64,000 nt of DNA from Betaproteobacteria bacterium (GCA_009778785.1 WRFN01000001.1:248001-312000), one strand, 5' to 3'; positions 45,073 to 54,767 are shown, numbered from the stretch's first letter. Numbers and translations: made by a program. The notes: generated by a model not told the origin, from the sequence alone.

Positions 45073-46161
45073 ATGAATTTTCTGGCGATACTGGTAGCGC
45101 TTGCGCTTGAACAATGGCGACCGGCCAACTGGCGGGGGGGCGTCGAGCGATTTTACGTGGGTTATCTGCACTGGCTGGAAGCGCGGATGATCCATTGGGG
45201 CGCGTGGCCGGCGACGGCGGCGGCGTTGTTGCCGGCGTTGCCGGTGCTCGCGGTGAGCTTGCTGGCGGCGTGGTTCTGGCCGGTGATGCTGGTCTGGAGC
45301 TTCTTAGCGCTTTACCTTCTGATGGGATTTCGCCGCTTCAGCCACGCCGTCACCGAAATCACCGAAAGCCTGCAAAACGGTGATTTGCCGACGGCGCGGC
45401 GAGCGCTGTACGGCTGGCAGGGAGGAGACAGTCAAACGCTCGGTTCCGACGACATCGCTCAGCGCGTCATCGAGGTCGGCGCACTGGCCGCGTACCGCTG
45501 CGTCTTCGGCGTGGTGTTCTGGTTCCTGATTTTCGGGGCAGCCGGTGCGGCGCTCTATTGGATGCTGGCGTTGATGGCGCGCGAGTGGAGCGAGAACACC
45601 GTTGGCGAAGACATTACTGTGCTGACGTCGGCGCGCGCCGAATTGGGGCGGGTGGCGCGCTGGCTTCTCTTCGTTCTGGATTGGCTGCCGATCCGTCTTC
45701 TGGCGTTTTCGTTTGCCATCGTCGGCGATTTCGAGGACGCCGTTTACCAGTGGCGCGCGCAGCGTAACGATGACGCTGCGTTCGACAACGCGACCAACGA
45801 AAACGTATTGCTGGCGGCCACTTACGGCGCGCTGGGGTTGACATGGACGCGACGCGCATCGCCGCGTGTGGTGAAGCCGGCGGAAGCCGAAGAGGAAGCG
45901 ACGCCTGCCGAAGTCGCAGCGGAAACTCCCATTGAAACCGCACTCTGGAGTGAGCCGACGAAACCCGACGGCGAGAATGCTGCGGAAACAAGTGAACCAA
46001 CCGCGCCGGAAGAAACTGCGCCCGAAAAAACGCTGGGGCCGCCGCCCGAAGGCGCGCCGGTGACAGCCAGCGTGTTGCCGTCGGCCATCGGGCTGGTCTG
46101 GCGGGCGTTGTTGTTCTGGATGTTGGTGGTGTTGTTGCTGACGATTGCGTATTGGATGTAA
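45073..46161 (+). CDS. CobD/CbiB-like integral membrane protein
   Basis: The 362-residue protein begins MNFLAILVALALEQWRPANW and has about five membrane spans, with WMLALMAREWSENTVG-like spacing, LDWLPIRLLAFSFAIVGDFEDAVYQWRAQ and a final span FWMLVVLLLTIAYWM. The pattern LEQWRP...LP.R..A..FA..GDFE is seen in the betaproteobacterial CobD/CbiB- and AmpE-like family; true CobD (cobalamin side-chain attachment) is shorter on hydrophilic insertions. A Glu/Pro/Ala-rich region (residues about 265-325) is inserted before the last span. No cobalamin gene is nearby, so a role in B12 synthesis is doubtful. rarA starts 22 bases later. Confidence 0.7.
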   Translation: MNFLAILVALALEQWRPANWRGGVERFYVGYLHWLEARMIHWGAWPATAAALLPALPVLAVSLLAAWFWPVMLVWSFLALYLLMGFRRFSHAVTEITESLQNGDLPTARRALYGWQGGDSQTLGSDDIAQRVIEVGALAAYRCVFGVVFWFLIFGAAGAALYWMLALMAREWSENTVGEDITVLTSARAELGRVARWLLFVLDWLPIRLLAFSFAIVGDFEDAVYQWRAQRNDDAAFDNATNENVLLAATYGALGLTWTRRASPRVVKPAEAEEEATPAEVAAETPIETALWSEPTKPDGENAAETSEPTAPEETAPEKTLGPPPEGAPVTASVLPSAIGLVWRALLFWMLVVLLLTIAYWM

Positions 46162-46183
46162 GCGGCTTTGTAATCAAACAACC

Positions 46184-47539
46184 ATGAGCGATCTTTTCAC
46201 CGTTGAAGTGCCGGAAGCGTCGCAACCGCTGGCCGAACGTTTGCGCCCGAAGACGCTCGACGAAGTGATCGGGCAGCGGCATCTGCTGGGGCCGGGCAAA
46301 CCGTTGTCCACGGCATTTCACTCGGGCAAACCGCACTCGATGATTTTGTGGGGACCGCCCGGTGTCGGTAAAACGACGTTGGCGCGACTGATGGCGGAAG
46401 CGTTTCACACCGAATTCATCGCGTTGTCGGCGGTGTTGTCCGGCGTCAAAGACATCCGTGATGCCGTGGTTCAAGCCGAGAATGCCCGAGCGCAAATGAG
46501 GCGTTCGACGATTTTGTTCGTTGACGAAGTGCATCGTTTCAACAAAGCGCAACAGGACGCTTTCTTGCCGCATGTCGAGCGCGGCTTATTCACCTTCATC
46601 GGCGCGACGACTGAAAATCCATCGTTTGAAGTGATCGGCGCGTTGCTGTCGCGCTCGACCGTTTACGTTTTGCAGCCGCTTTCACCCGAAGAACTCGCGC
46701 AGTTGCTCGATCGGGCGTTGGCGGCGGCGCTGCCGGAACAAACATTGTCGGAGGAAGTGCGGCAAACCTTGATCGCTTACGCCGACGGCGACGGGCGACG
46801 GCTCATCAACCTCGTCGAACAGTTGAGCGTGGCGCTCGAAGATGCAACGCGACAAGGCAAGCCGGCGACGCTCGATGTGACGTTCGTCGAATCGGCGCTG
46901 GCGCGCTCGCTGCGGCAGTTCGACAAAGGCGGCGAAGCGTTTTACGATCAGATTTCGGCGCTGCACAAATCGGTGCGCGGGTCGCATCCCGACGCGGCGC
47001 TGTATTGGTTTTGCCGAATGCTCGACGGCGGCGTCGATCCGCGTTATTTGGCGCGACGCATCGTTCGTATGGCGTGGGAAGACATCGGGCTGGCCGATCC
47101 GCGCGCGGCGCAAATCGTCAACGATGCCGCCGAAACTTACGAGCGTCTCGGTTCGCCCGAAGGTGAATTGGCATTGGCGCAAGCGGTGCTGTATTTGTCG
47201 GTTGCGCCGAAAAGCAACGCTGGTTACGTCGCGTATGGCGCGGCGCGCGCCTTCGTTCGCGGTGATGGTTCGAGGCCGGTGCCGATGCGCTTGCGCAATG
47301 CGCCGACGCGCTTGATGAAAGAATTGGGTTACGGCGATGAATACCGCTACGCCCACAACGAAGAAGGCGCCTACGCGGCAGGCGAAACCTATTTGCCGGA
47401 CGGGATGGACGAACCGCACTGGTATCGCCCGACCCCGCGCGGACTCGAAGCAAAAATCGGCGAAAAACTTGCGGAATTGCGGCGACGCGATCAGGAAGCG
47501 GGGAACAAGCGGCGAACGACGGGCGGGAAGAAATCATGA
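46184..47539 (+). CDS. rarA: Replication-associated recombination protein A (AAA+ ATPase)
   Basis: RarA (MgsA) is a AAA+ ATPase related to clamp loaders that acts at stalled replication forks. From the ATG at 46184 it is 451 residues, beginning SDLFTVEVPEASQPLAERLRPKTLDEVIGQRHLLGPG. Walker A is LWGPPGVGKTTLARL, Walker B is ILFVDEVHRFNKAQQDAFLPHVE, sensor 1 is FIGATTENPSFEV, and the C-terminal tetramerisation part has SAKPS-like SVAPKSNAGYVAYGAA. The stop overlaps the next gene (ATGA). Confidence 0.96.
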   Translation: MSDLFTVEVPEASQPLAERLRPKTLDEVIGQRHLLGPGKPLSTAFHSGKPHSMILWGPPGVGKTTLARLMAEAFHTEFIALSAVLSGVKDIRDAVVQAENARAQMRRSTILFVDEVHRFNKAQQDAFLPHVERGLFTFIGATTENPSFEVIGALLSRSTVYVLQPLSPEELAQLLDRALAAALPEQTLSEEVRQTLIAYADGDGRRLINLVEQLSVALEDATRQGKPATLDVTFVESALARSLRQFDKGGEAFYDQISALHKSVRGSHPDAALYWFCRMLDGGVDPRYLARRIVRMAWEDIGLADPRAAQIVNDAAETYERLGSPEGELALAQAVLYLSVAPKSNAGYVAYGAARAFVRGDGSRPVPMRLRNAPTRLMKELGYGDEYRYAHNEEGAYAAGETYLPDGMDEPHWYRPTPRGLEAKIGEKLAELRRRDQEAGNKRRTTGGKKS

Positions 47540-48374
47540 TTAGGACAATCATGAGAAACTTCATTCCTTCATTTAAAAGCAGAGTCTTTCCAATGCCCGG
47601 ACAGCTATGCTTTGAATGCAATATTTGTGGGCACAAAAACGTATGGCGTGCCGATCAATTACAGCGTGAGGGTGGTGCTTGTATGGTGTGCGGATCGGTA
47701 GTGCGCTTCCGGTCTATTGTCGCTATATTGAGTACGCTTTTGTACAACGAAATCGTTTCGCTTCCCCGGTTCAAGAAGGACAAAAAGGTAACCGGCCTGG
47801 GGATGAGTGATGCTTTTTGCTACGCTTCTCTTTTGAGCGAAAAGTTTTCATACACGAACACCTACTATCACGAAGAACCTCTCTTCGATATTACCAACAT
47901 CAAGGAATGCGACCATAGTCGATACGATTTCGTGATTTCTTCCGATGTGTTCGAGCACGTTCTCTCGCCGGTTCAACGCGCGTTCGACAACCTCTATAAA
48001 ATTCTCAAGCCGGACGGCAAAATCATTTTTTCAGTTCCGTACAAGATGACCGGCGAGACCGACGAACATTTTCCCGTACTGAATGAGTTTTCCGTGCAAA
48101 AAGAATCTTCCGGCGAATGGGGGTCTTGCTCAACAAAAACACGAACAACGAAATCGAGCGATACACGAATCTGGTGTTTCACGGCGGGCCGGGCGCCACG
48201 CTGGAAATGCGCTTGTTCTCTCTGGAAGCGCTGGTAAAAAATTTAAGCGAAGCCGGATTCACGGACATCAAAGTTCACAGCGAATCGGTATTCGAGAACG
48301 GGATTTATTGGGCGGAGCCTTTTGGAATTCCGATCTCGGCGCGCAGGGCGGATTGCAGATCGTGTGTGCTGTAA
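47536..48374 (+). pseudogene. SAM-dependent methyltransferase, frameshifted
   Basis: The first part (47536 to about 48120) encodes an N-terminal zinc-ribbon-like segment (CNICGHKN...CMVCGSVVRFRS), then a methyltransferase type 11 region with DFVISSDVFEHVLSPVQRAF and LKPDGKIIFSVPYKMTG. After GEWG the frame changes: from about 48120 the homologous continuation VLLNKNTNNEIERYTNLVF, HGGPGATLEMRLFSLEALV and NGIYWAEPFGIPISARR is read one frame over and stops at 48374. One extra G in the five-G run at 48118-48122 would restore a single frame. The start overlaps the rarA stop. Its base composition is clearly lower in G+C than its neighbours. It may be a real pseudogene, a phase-variable gene or a sequencing error. 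Confidence 0.75.
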
Positions 48375-48381
48375 CGCGTGG

Positions 48382-48816
48382 TTAAGTGCTTGGCCCATCT
48401 TCTTCGTCGTGTCCGCCGTAAATGTCCAATTGGAGCTCGATGCCTCGCGCGCCCAGAGCTTCAAGGGAGGCGGCAGAAATCGAAAGCCCTTCGTTGCTCA
48501 CTCGCATGAACAGGCCACAGAACAAGTCTAAATGATACTGCTTCGCAATACTTTGCCACGTCGCGAGGTCGCCAGTCATCTGGCTGAGGATCTCGTCAAT
48601 CTGACCATCCATGTCCTCAGGCTCGCGGTCTGACGCACAGAGCCGCCACATCCCGAACTTGGCAATTCTTACGTTCCCTGTGTTCTTGTTAACAATCTTG
48701 TCGCCCTTGGCCTGTGCATGGGTTGGCGATGCGCCAAGCTGCTTTGTAATCTCGTCTGGAACAAGGTCGCCCCCAGCGATTCGTAATGTCACGACCGATT
48801 TGTGCAACTGCGCCAT
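48382..48816 (-). CDS. DUF4279-type hypothetical protein
   Basis: The 144-residue protein from the ATG at 48816 reads MAQLHKSVVTLRIAGGDLVPDEITKQLGASPTHAQAKGD near its start and continues GMWRLCASDREPEDMDGQIDEILSQM, matching the layout of DUF4279 proteins, whose function is unknown. It has no signal or membrane span. It ends 8 bases from the methyltransferase remnant on the other strand and lies 18 bases downstream of the aminotransferase, suggesting it was acquired or transcribed with one of them. An earlier start at 48918 would overlap the aminotransferase. Confidence 0.7.
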   Translation of the reverse strand: MAQLHKSVVTLRIAGGDLVPDEITKQLGASPTHAQAKGDKIVNKNTGNVRIAKFGMWRLCASDREPEDMDGQIDEILSQMTGDLATWQSIAKQYHLDLFCGLFMRVSNEGLSISAASLEALGARGIELQLDIYGGHDEEDGPST

Positions 48817-48833
48817 GCAAAAGCCCGTCTGGG

Positions 48834-49991
48834 TTATGCGGGCATTTTCGATGCGACGATGCCCATCCGGTCCAGCGCCGCCGCCAGTTGGCCGACACTG
48901 CGATCGACGTTCGCCCATTTATCCAGCCCGAACAGGCCGAGGCGGAAGGTGCGGAAATCCGCCGACTCGTCGCACATCAACGGCACGCCGCTGGCTGCTT
49001 GCAGACCTTGCTCGGCGAATTTTTTACCGCTCTGCATGTCCGGATCGGTGGTGTAGCTGACCACCACGCCGGGCGCCTTGAAGCCTTCTGCCGCCACGCT
49101 GGGCAGGCCGCGCGATTCCAGCAACTGGCGCACCTTGCGGCCCAGGTCGATCTGCTGCGCGCGCACGGCGGGCAGGCCGCGCCCGATGGTCTCGGCCATC
49201 GCATCGCGCAACTCGACCAGCCCCGTGGTCGGCATGGTTGCGTGGTAGGCGTGGCTGCCGGTTTCATACGCCTGCATGATCTGCCGCCACTTTTTCAGAT
49301 CGGCGGCAAAACTGCTGCTGGCGCTGCTGTCCATGACTTTCAGCGCGCGTTCGGACAAGCCAACCATTGCACAACAGGGCGAGCTGCTCCAGCCTTTTTG
49401 CGGCGCGCTGATGAGCACGTCCACGCCCAGCGCCTTCATGTCCACCCACATCGCGCCGGAGGCCACGCAGTCCAGTACGAACAGGCCGCCCGCGGCGTGC
49501 GCGGCGTCGGCCAGTTGCTTGAGGTAATCGTCGGGCAACAGGATGCCGCTGGCGGTTTCGACGTGCGGGGCAAAAACCACGGCGGGCTTGGCTTGTGCGA
49601 TGGCGGCAACCGCTTCGCCGATAGGCGCGGGCATCCACGGCGCCTGCGGGCCTTCGCCCGTGCGCCGCGCTTTCAGCACGGTGATGTTCTGCGGTACGGT
49701 GATGCGGCCCATTTCCAGAATCTGGCTCCAGCGGAAGCTGAAAAAGCCGTTGCGGATGACCAGCGCCTTCTGGTCGTTGGCGAACTGGCGCGCCACCGCT
49801 TCCATGCCGAAGGTACCGCTGCCGGGCACCAGCGCCACGGCGTCAGCGTGGTAAACCTCTTTCAACATGGTCGAGAGGTCACGCATCACGCCCTGAAATT
49901 TCTTGGACATGTGATTGAGCGCGCGGTCGGTATAGACAACCGAGAATTCGAGCAGACCGTCGGGATCGACGTGGGGCAGCAGTCCGGGCAT
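48834..49991 (-). CDS. Class V aminotransferase (alanine-glyoxylate/serine-pyruvate type)
   Basis: A PLP-dependent fold type I enzyme of 385 residues. The N-terminal region shows FSVVYTDRALNHMSKKFQGVMRD and VALVPGSGTFGMEAVARQF; the PLP aspartate is in GLFVLDCVASGAMWVDM and the PLP lysine in VLISAPQKGWSSSPCCAM. Similarity is to the group that includes alanine-glyoxylate and serine-pyruvate aminotransferases; the actual amino acid is not predictable. Codon use is richer in CTG and GGC than in neighbouring genes, and G+C is visibly higher, suggesting transfer from another proteobacterium. No pathway partner lies beside it. Confidence 0.85.
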   Translation of the reverse strand: MPGLLPHVDPDGLLEFSVVYTDRALNHMSKKFQGVMRDLSTMLKEVYHADAVALVPGSGTFGMEAVARQFANDQKALVIRNGFFSFRWSQILEMGRITVPQNITVLKARRTGEGPQAPWMPAPIGEAVAAIAQAKPAVVFAPHVETASGILLPDDYLKQLADAAHAAGGLFVLDCVASGAMWVDMKALGVDVLISAPQKGWSSSPCCAMVGLSERALKVMDSSASSSFAADLKKWRQIMQAYETGSHAYHATMPTTGLVELRDAMAETIGRGLPAVRAQQIDLGRKVRQLLESRGLPSVAAEGFKAPGVVVSYTTDPDMQSGKKFAEQGLQAASGVPLMCDESADFRTFRLGLFGLDKWANVDRSVGQLAAALDRMGIVASKMPA

Positions 49992-50145
49992 GGGCGTCTC
50001 CAGTGTTTCGTGTGAGTTTCAAAATACGTCGGCGCTAGCGCCGACCGGGAAGCGCGATAGCATAGCACGCGGCGGGCGGATAAGAAATTACCCGTAAAAA
50101 ATAATCTGAGCAAGCGTAGAAAAGTTAAAGGCGAAAAACGAACCG

Positions 50146-50203
50146 TGCCCGCCTTTCATTCGGTGGGCGCGTCGCGTTGCGTTGCTCCTCTGCCCACCCT
50201 ACA
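50146..50203. repeat. Dispersed palindromic repeat, GTAGGGTGGGCA family
   Basis: Read on the minus strand this begins TGTAGGGTGGGCAG and ends near GGTGGGCGCG / GAAAGGCGGGCAC, related to 5811-5852 and 30155-30190. It lies directly behind rhlE, and could serve as its 3' boundary. Confidence 0.5.
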
Positions 50204-50204
50204 T

Positions 50205-51788
50205 TCACTCGTCTTTCTTTTTCTTCGTTGACCGTCGTCTTCCGGCGGACGCGCTCGCCGCACCCGCGCTGCTTTCTTTGGCGCTGTGGTGATCGACGCC
50301 GGTTTCGGCTTTGGGTCGTTTCATCAGCAGTGCCGGGACGGGGCGTTGTTTGGACGCCAGTCCACGCCCCAGAGCGGCAGGAGGTTGGCGTATCAGGGCG
50401 GAGTCGGTTGGTGCTGCGCTCTTGGTCGAAGTGCGCGCGGCGGTTTTTTTCGGCAGCGGTTGGTCGGGATTTTTGGCGTAGGCTTCTTCGCGCTCTTCTT
50501 TGCGCGAGCGTCCGCCGCGTCGCTGTTCATCTTCGCTCTTGCGCGCAACACTCTTGCGGGCGGTACGTTCGGAAGGCTTATCGTTCTTGCGTTCATCGCT
50601 GCTGCGGGCGGGACTCAACGCGGCGCGCCGATGCGTTTCCAGCACGCCCGCTTCGACTTCGACACGCTCGATTTTTTTGCGAATCAGTTTTTCGATTTCA
50701 GCCAGATATTTTTCTTCTTCGGGCGATACCAGCGAGATGGCTTCGCCTTCTGCTCCGGCGCGACCGGTACGGCCGATCCGATGCACGTAGTCTTCGGGGG
50801 CGCTCGGAATTTCGTAGTTGATGACCATCGGCAGTTCTTCGATGTCGAGTCCGCGCGCCGCTACGTCGGTCGCCACCAGTATTTGCGTTTTGCCTTCCTT
50901 GAATTTTTCCAGTGTGGCGATGCGCGCCGATTGTGTTTTGTCGCCGTGGATCGCTTCCGCCGCCAGTCCGGCTTTTTCGAGCAGCCGCGCCAGTCTTGAA
51001 GCGCCGTGCCGCGTGCGCACGAAGCACAGGGTTTGCCACAGGTTGCGCGTTTTGACGATGTGTTCGAGCAGCGCGCGCTTTTGGTCGGAGGCGCAATGGT
51101 AGGCGCTCTGTTTGACGGTTTCGGCGGCGGCGTTGCGACGCGCCACTTCGATCAGCTTCGGCGCTTTCAGCATGTCTTCGGCGAGCTTTTTGATGTCCGC
51201 CGAGAAAGTCGCCGAGAACAGCAGACTTTGCCGCTCTTTCGGCAGGTGTTTCATGATCCGCCGGATGTCGGGGATGAAGCCCATGTCGAGCATGCGGTCG
51301 GCTTCGTCGAGCACGAAAAACGCCACTTGCGACAGCGACACGCTTTTCTGTTCGAGGTGGTCGAGCAAACGCCCCGGCGTGGCGACCAGTATTTCGACGC
51401 CTTTTTTGAGTATCGGAATTTGCTGGTTGATGTTGACGCCGCCGTAAACCACCGTCGAGCGCAGGCCGGTGTATTTGGCATACGTTTGTACCGACGATTC
51501 CACTTGAATCGCCAACTCGCGGGTCGGCGTCAGAACCAGCGCTCGCACCGGGTGCCGCGCCGGCGATGGGCTGGTATTGGCATGTACGATCAGTTTTTGC
51601 AGCAGCGGCAGGGTGAAGCCGGCGGTTTTACCGGTGCCGGTTTGCGCGCCGCCCATCACGTCATGTCCTGCCAGAACCACAGGGATGGCTTGTTGCTGGA
51701 TTGGTGTTGGCGTCGTATAGCCCGCCTCATCGACGGCTTTCAACACTTCCGGGCACAGCCCCAACTCGGCAAAACTCATGTCACTCAA
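50205..51788 (-). CDS. rhlE: DEAD-box ATP-dependent RNA helicase (RhlE type)
   Basis: RhlE remodels RNA during ribosome maturation and mRNA decay. The 527-residue protein has the DEAD-box motifs in order: Q motif ([10 protein letters not shown]), I (AQTGTGKT), Ia (PTRELAIQ), II (VLDEADRML), III (SATFS), then IV-VI ([27 protein letters not shown]). The C-terminal 150 residues form a basic, low-complexity tail ([19 protein letters not shown]; ending [11 protein letters not shown]), as usual for RhlE. The start at 51788 is 239 bases from the divergent typA gene. Confidence 0.94.
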   Translation of the reverse strand: MSDMSFAELGLCPEVLKAVDEAGYTTPTPIQQQAIPVVLAGHDVMGGAQTGTGKTAGFTLPLLQKLIVHANTSPSPARHPVRALVLTPTRELAIQVESSVQTYAKYTGLRSTVVYGGVNINQQIPILKKGVEILVATPGRLLDHLEQKSVSLSQVAFFVLDEADRMLDMGFIPDIRRIMKHLPKERQSLLFSATFSADIKKLAEDMLKAPKLIEVARRNAAAETVKQSAYHCASDQKRALLEHIVKTRNLWQTLCFVRTRHGASRLARLLEKAGLAAEAIHGDKTQSARIATLEKFKEGKTQILVATDVAARGLDIEELPMVINYEIPSAPEDYVHRIGRTGRAGAEGEAISLVSPEEEKYLAEIEKLIRKKIERVEVEAGVLETHRRAALSPARSSDERKNDKPSERTARKSVARKSEDEQRRGGRSRKEEREEAYAKNPDQPLPKKTAARTSTKSAAPTDSALIRQPPAALGRGLASKQRPVPALLMKRPKAETGVDHHSAKESSAGAASASAGRRRSTKKKKDE

Positions 51789-52027
51789 TCAAAACTCCTG
51801 TCATTTCTTCGGGCGAACGCCCGCTCATCGCATGTCATCCGGCATTTGTCATACCGTAAACGGTCACTATACCGGAAACCTCACGGAAACTGAAAAAAAC
51901 GTGACGCAATGACGGTAAAAAATGATACATTTGCGGCCTTTCGTGTAGCAAAATCCCCTTTCGGCGCTCGGCGCCTCGCTATCATGGTTTTCGCCCGTCG
52001 TGGCGCTCGTTCAACAGAATTGTATTT

Positions 52028-53866
52028 ATGTCTTCCCGTCAGTTACGCAACATCGCCATCATTGCCCACGTCGATCACGGAAAAACCACACTGGTCGATA
52101 AATTGCTCGTCCAATCCGGCACCTTTGCCAAGCATCAAGCCGTCGGCGAACGGGTGATGGACAGCAACGACATCGAGCGCGAGCGCGGCATCACGATCTT
52201 TTCGAAAAACTGCGCGATTCGCTACGGCAATGCGCGCATCAACATCGTTGACACACCCGGCCACGCCGATTTTGGCGGCGAAGTCGAGCGCGTGCTGGGT
52301 ATGGTCGATGGCGTGCTGTTGCTGGTTGACGCGGTGGAAGGGCCGATGCCGCAAACCCGTTTCGTGACGATGAAAGCGCTGCGCCAGCATTTGCGCCCCA
52401 TCGTCGTCGTCAACAAAGTGGATCGCCCCGGCGCGCGTGCCGAATGGGTGGTGAACCAGACGTTTGATTTGTTCGACCGTCTCGGCGCTACCGAAGCGCA
52501 ACTCGATTTTCCGGTGATCTACGCTTCGGCCTTGAACGGCTGGGCGACTGCCAACATCGCCGATGTTTATTCCGGCGAAGCGGCGAAAGGCGACATGCGT
52601 CCGCTTTACGAAGCGATTCTCGCGCATGTGCCGATTCCCGAAGGCGACCCCGACGGCGCGTTGCAATTTCAAATCAGCGCACTCGATTACTCCTCGTATA
52701 TCGGCAGACTCGGCATCGGCCGCATTCGTCGCGGCCGCTTGCGTCCCAATCAGGAAGTGATCGCGATGACGCCCAACGAAACGCCGGTGCGCGCCAAAAT
52801 TTCGCAAGTGCTCGGCTTCTTTGGCCTTGACCGCGCGCCGATCGACGAAGGCGAAGCGGGCGACATCGTGCTGGTCAGCGGTATCGACGATCTTTCCATC
52901 GGCACCACGCTCGCCGATGTTACCGAGCCGGAAGCGCTGCCGCCGATTGCCATCGACGAGCCGACACTGTCGATGCAGTTTCAAGTCAACACTTCGCCGC
53001 TGGCAGGGCGTGAAGGAAAGTACGTTACCTCGCGTAACCTCCGCGACCGTCTGCACAAGGAAATATTGACCAACGTCGCGCTGCGCGTCGAAGATACCGA
53101 AGACACCGACGTGTTTCTGGTGTCGGGTCGCGGCGAATTGCACTTGACGATTTTGATTGAGAACATGCGGCGCGAAGGTTACGAACTGGCCGTGTCGAGA
53201 CCGCGCGTCGTGTTGCGCGAAATCGACGGCGCGACGTGCGAACCTTACGAATTTCTGTCGGTAGATGTCGAAGACGCCCATCAGGGCGGCGTGATGGAAG
53301 CGTTGGGCCCGCGTCGCGGTGAGATGGTTCACATGGAAGCCGACGGGCGCGGCCGCACCCGCATCGATTACCGGATTCCGGCGCGCGGGCTGATCGGCTT
53401 TCAAGGCGAATTTCTGAACCTGACGCGCGGCACCGGCATCATGAGCCATGTGTTTGACAGCTACGCGCCCGTCAAAGGCGACATTCCCGAACGTCGCAAC
53501 GGCGTGCTGATCTCGCAGGAAGACGGCGATGCCGTCGCCTACGCTTTGTGGAATCTGCAAGAGCGCGGCCGCATGTTCGTTTCGCCCGGCGACAAATTGT
53601 ACGAAGGCATGGTGATCGGCATTCACAGCCGCGACAACGATCTGGTCGTCAATCCGATCAAGGGAAAAAAACTCACCAACGTTCGCGCTTCCGGAAAAGA
53701 CGACGCGATCCTGTTGACGCCGCCGATCAAGCTCACGCTCGAATACGCCGTCGAATTCATTGCCGACGACGAACTGGCCGAAATCACGCCGCAGTCAATC
53801 CGTATTCGCAAACGTTTTTTGAAAGAACACGAGCGTAAACGCGCGGCGCGGGAAACGCCTGTGTAA
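52028..53866 (+). CDS. typA: Ribosome-associated GTPase TypA/BipA
   Basis: TypA/BipA is a translational GTPase of the EF-G family involved in large-subunit assembly at low temperature and in stress responses. The 612-residue protein shows G1 [16 protein letters not shown]2 [13 protein letters not shown]3 [16 protein letters not shown] and G4 NKVDRPGAR, then domains II, III and V, and the BipA-specific C-terminal domain ([44 protein letters not shown]). Standard length, no defects. It is a single gene after a 239-base divergent gap. Confidence 0.97.
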   Translation: MSSRQLRNIAIIAHVDHGKTTLVDKLLVQSGTFAKHQAVGERVMDSNDIERERGITIFSKNCAIRYGNARINIVDTPGHADFGGEVERVLGMVDGVLLLVDAVEGPMPQTRFVTMKALRQHLRPIVVVNKVDRPGARAEWVVNQTFDLFDRLGATEAQLDFPVIYASALNGWATANIADVYSGEAAKGDMRPLYEAILAHVPIPEGDPDGALQFQISALDYSSYIGRLGIGRIRRGRLRPNQEVIAMTPNETPVRAKISQVLGFFGLDRAPIDEGEAGDIVLVSGIDDLSIGTTLADVTEPEALPPIAIDEPTLSMQFQVNTSPLAGREGKYVTSRNLRDRLHKEILTNVALRVEDTEDTDVFLVSGRGELHLTILIENMRREGYELAVSRPRVVLREIDGATCEPYEFLSVDVEDAHQGGVMEALGPRRGEMVHMEADGRGRTRIDYRIPARGLIGFQGEFLNLTRGTGIMSHVFDSYAPVKGDIPERRNGVLISQEDGDAVAYALWNLQERGRMFVSPGDKLYEGMVIGIHSRDNDLVVNPIKGKKLTNVRASGKDDAILLTPPIKLTLEYAVEFIADDELAEITPQSIRIRKRFLKEHERKRAARETPV

Positions 53867-53899
53867 TTCGGAGCCGCATTCAAAATGCAGAACTGTTTG

Positions 53900-53998
53900 A
53901 TCTTCGCGCAGGTAGAAATGAGGAAACAGGCAAAAGCCTCTCTTGCCGTCATTTCCACTCGTTCCTGCCTTCGCGGGAAGGACAGGGAATCCAGCCCA
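53900..53998 (-). repeat. Dispersed ~100-bp repeat with CCCGCGAAGGC palindrome (reverse copy)
   Basis: This is the reverse-strand partner of 12415-12520. Read on the minus strand it contains GGATTCCCTGTCCTTCCCGC, GAAGGCAGGAACG and GACGGCAAGAGAGGC in the same order. It lies directly behind typA. Confidence 0.7.
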
Positions 53999-54057
53999 TC
54001 TACCCATCCACTTGTTACCTCTTTTCCACGGTGAGAGAGGGAGAAACAAATAGCTCT

Positions 54058-54516
54058 ATGGCGCCAACGCATTCAACGCAGTGGAGCATCGACGACTTCG
54101 ACGAGATGTCGTGGCACGACGTGCATTTTCACGGCTTTCGTCTGGAGCAAAATGAGAGCGAGAGCGGGACGGCTGAACTCATTTTCGATATCGACTACAT
54201 TCTCGAATGGCTCAAAGTTGAAGGCGCTTTTCAATTTGTGGTGGCGCCAGCGCGCCTTCAGTTTCATGAAATCTTCGGCTTGAAGATGGAGTTGGATTAC
54301 GCTTCACCTACCGCCGGAATGTGTCCCTTCTCCATTTCCGGCATCACCCGCGAGCGCTTTGTCTCTCCTACGGGCTATGTGTGGTACAAATGGAAGTTGG
54401 AGATCAACTGGCCAAACGGTTTCATCGAGTTTGATTCGCCGGGCTTCACGCAGACGCTGACCGGAAAGTCTTACACGCAGGGGCAACAGTGGTTGAATCC
54501 GGCGCAGCGGATTTAA
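54058..54516 (+). CDS. Hypothetical protein, soluble
   Basis: I do not recognise a named family. From the ATG at 54058 it is 152 residues, with MSWHDVHFHGFRLEQNESESG, LIFDIDYILEW, FVVAPARLQFHEIFGLKMELDY and WPNGFIEFDSPGFTQTLTGK. The alternating pattern suggests a beta-rich fold, and the LIFDIDYILEW and APARLQFHEI segments recur in scattered bacterial proteins of unknown role. A GTG at 54031 is possible but overlaps the upstream repeat-derived region. It is flanked by dispersed repeats on both sides (53900-53998 and 54601-54655). Confidence 0.6.
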   Translation: MAPTHSTQWSIDDFDEMSWHDVHFHGFRLEQNESESGTAELIFDIDYILEWLKVEGAFQFVVAPARLQFHEIFGLKMELDYASPTAGMCPFSISGITRERFVSPTGYVWYKWKLEINWPNGFIEFDSPGFTQTLTGKSYTQGQQWLNPAQRI

Positions 54517-54600
54517 TTTCGATCACTCTCTGCGGTTTTTACCATCTCCCAAACCGTGCGCTCCAGAGCGTCTGCGATCCGAACCATACTCCCAAGCGTT

Positions 54601-54655
54601 TTGCCGTCATTCCCGCTCGTTCCCGCTTTCGCGGGAATGACAGGGAATCCGGGCC
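54601..54655. repeat. REP-like palindromic element
   Basis: Contains GCCGTCATTCCCGC, TCGTTCCCGCTTTCGCGGG and AATGACAGGGAATCC, a shorter relative of 12415-12520 and 53900-53998. A third short piece (GATTCCCGCCTTCGCGGGAA, 54738-54757 region) follows within 100 bases. The 281-base gap 54517-54797 is largely made of these elements; I see no gene in it. Confidence 0.65.
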
Positions 54656-54734
54656 TTCGTAAATTCTGTTTTTTCAGCGATCCCAGACCCCGACCGTTTG
54701 CCAATGAGCAAGGTAAATAGTGATAGTTGGGCGA

Positions 54735-54767
54735 GTTGGATTCCCGCCTTCGCGGGAATGACGGCTG
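54735..54767. repeat. Short REP-like hairpin
   Basis: TTCCCGC-CTTC-GCGGGAA is a perfect 7-bp inverted repeat belonging to the same family as 54601-54655. It lies just behind the GspE-like gene. Confidence 0.6.

Noticed and set aside
44188..46161. A single 657-codon frame joining antisense ETF-QO sequence to the CobD-like gene
   Set aside because: Its first 295 codons are opposite ETF-QO and carry no homology; the true start is the ATG at 45073, after the divergent promoter region.
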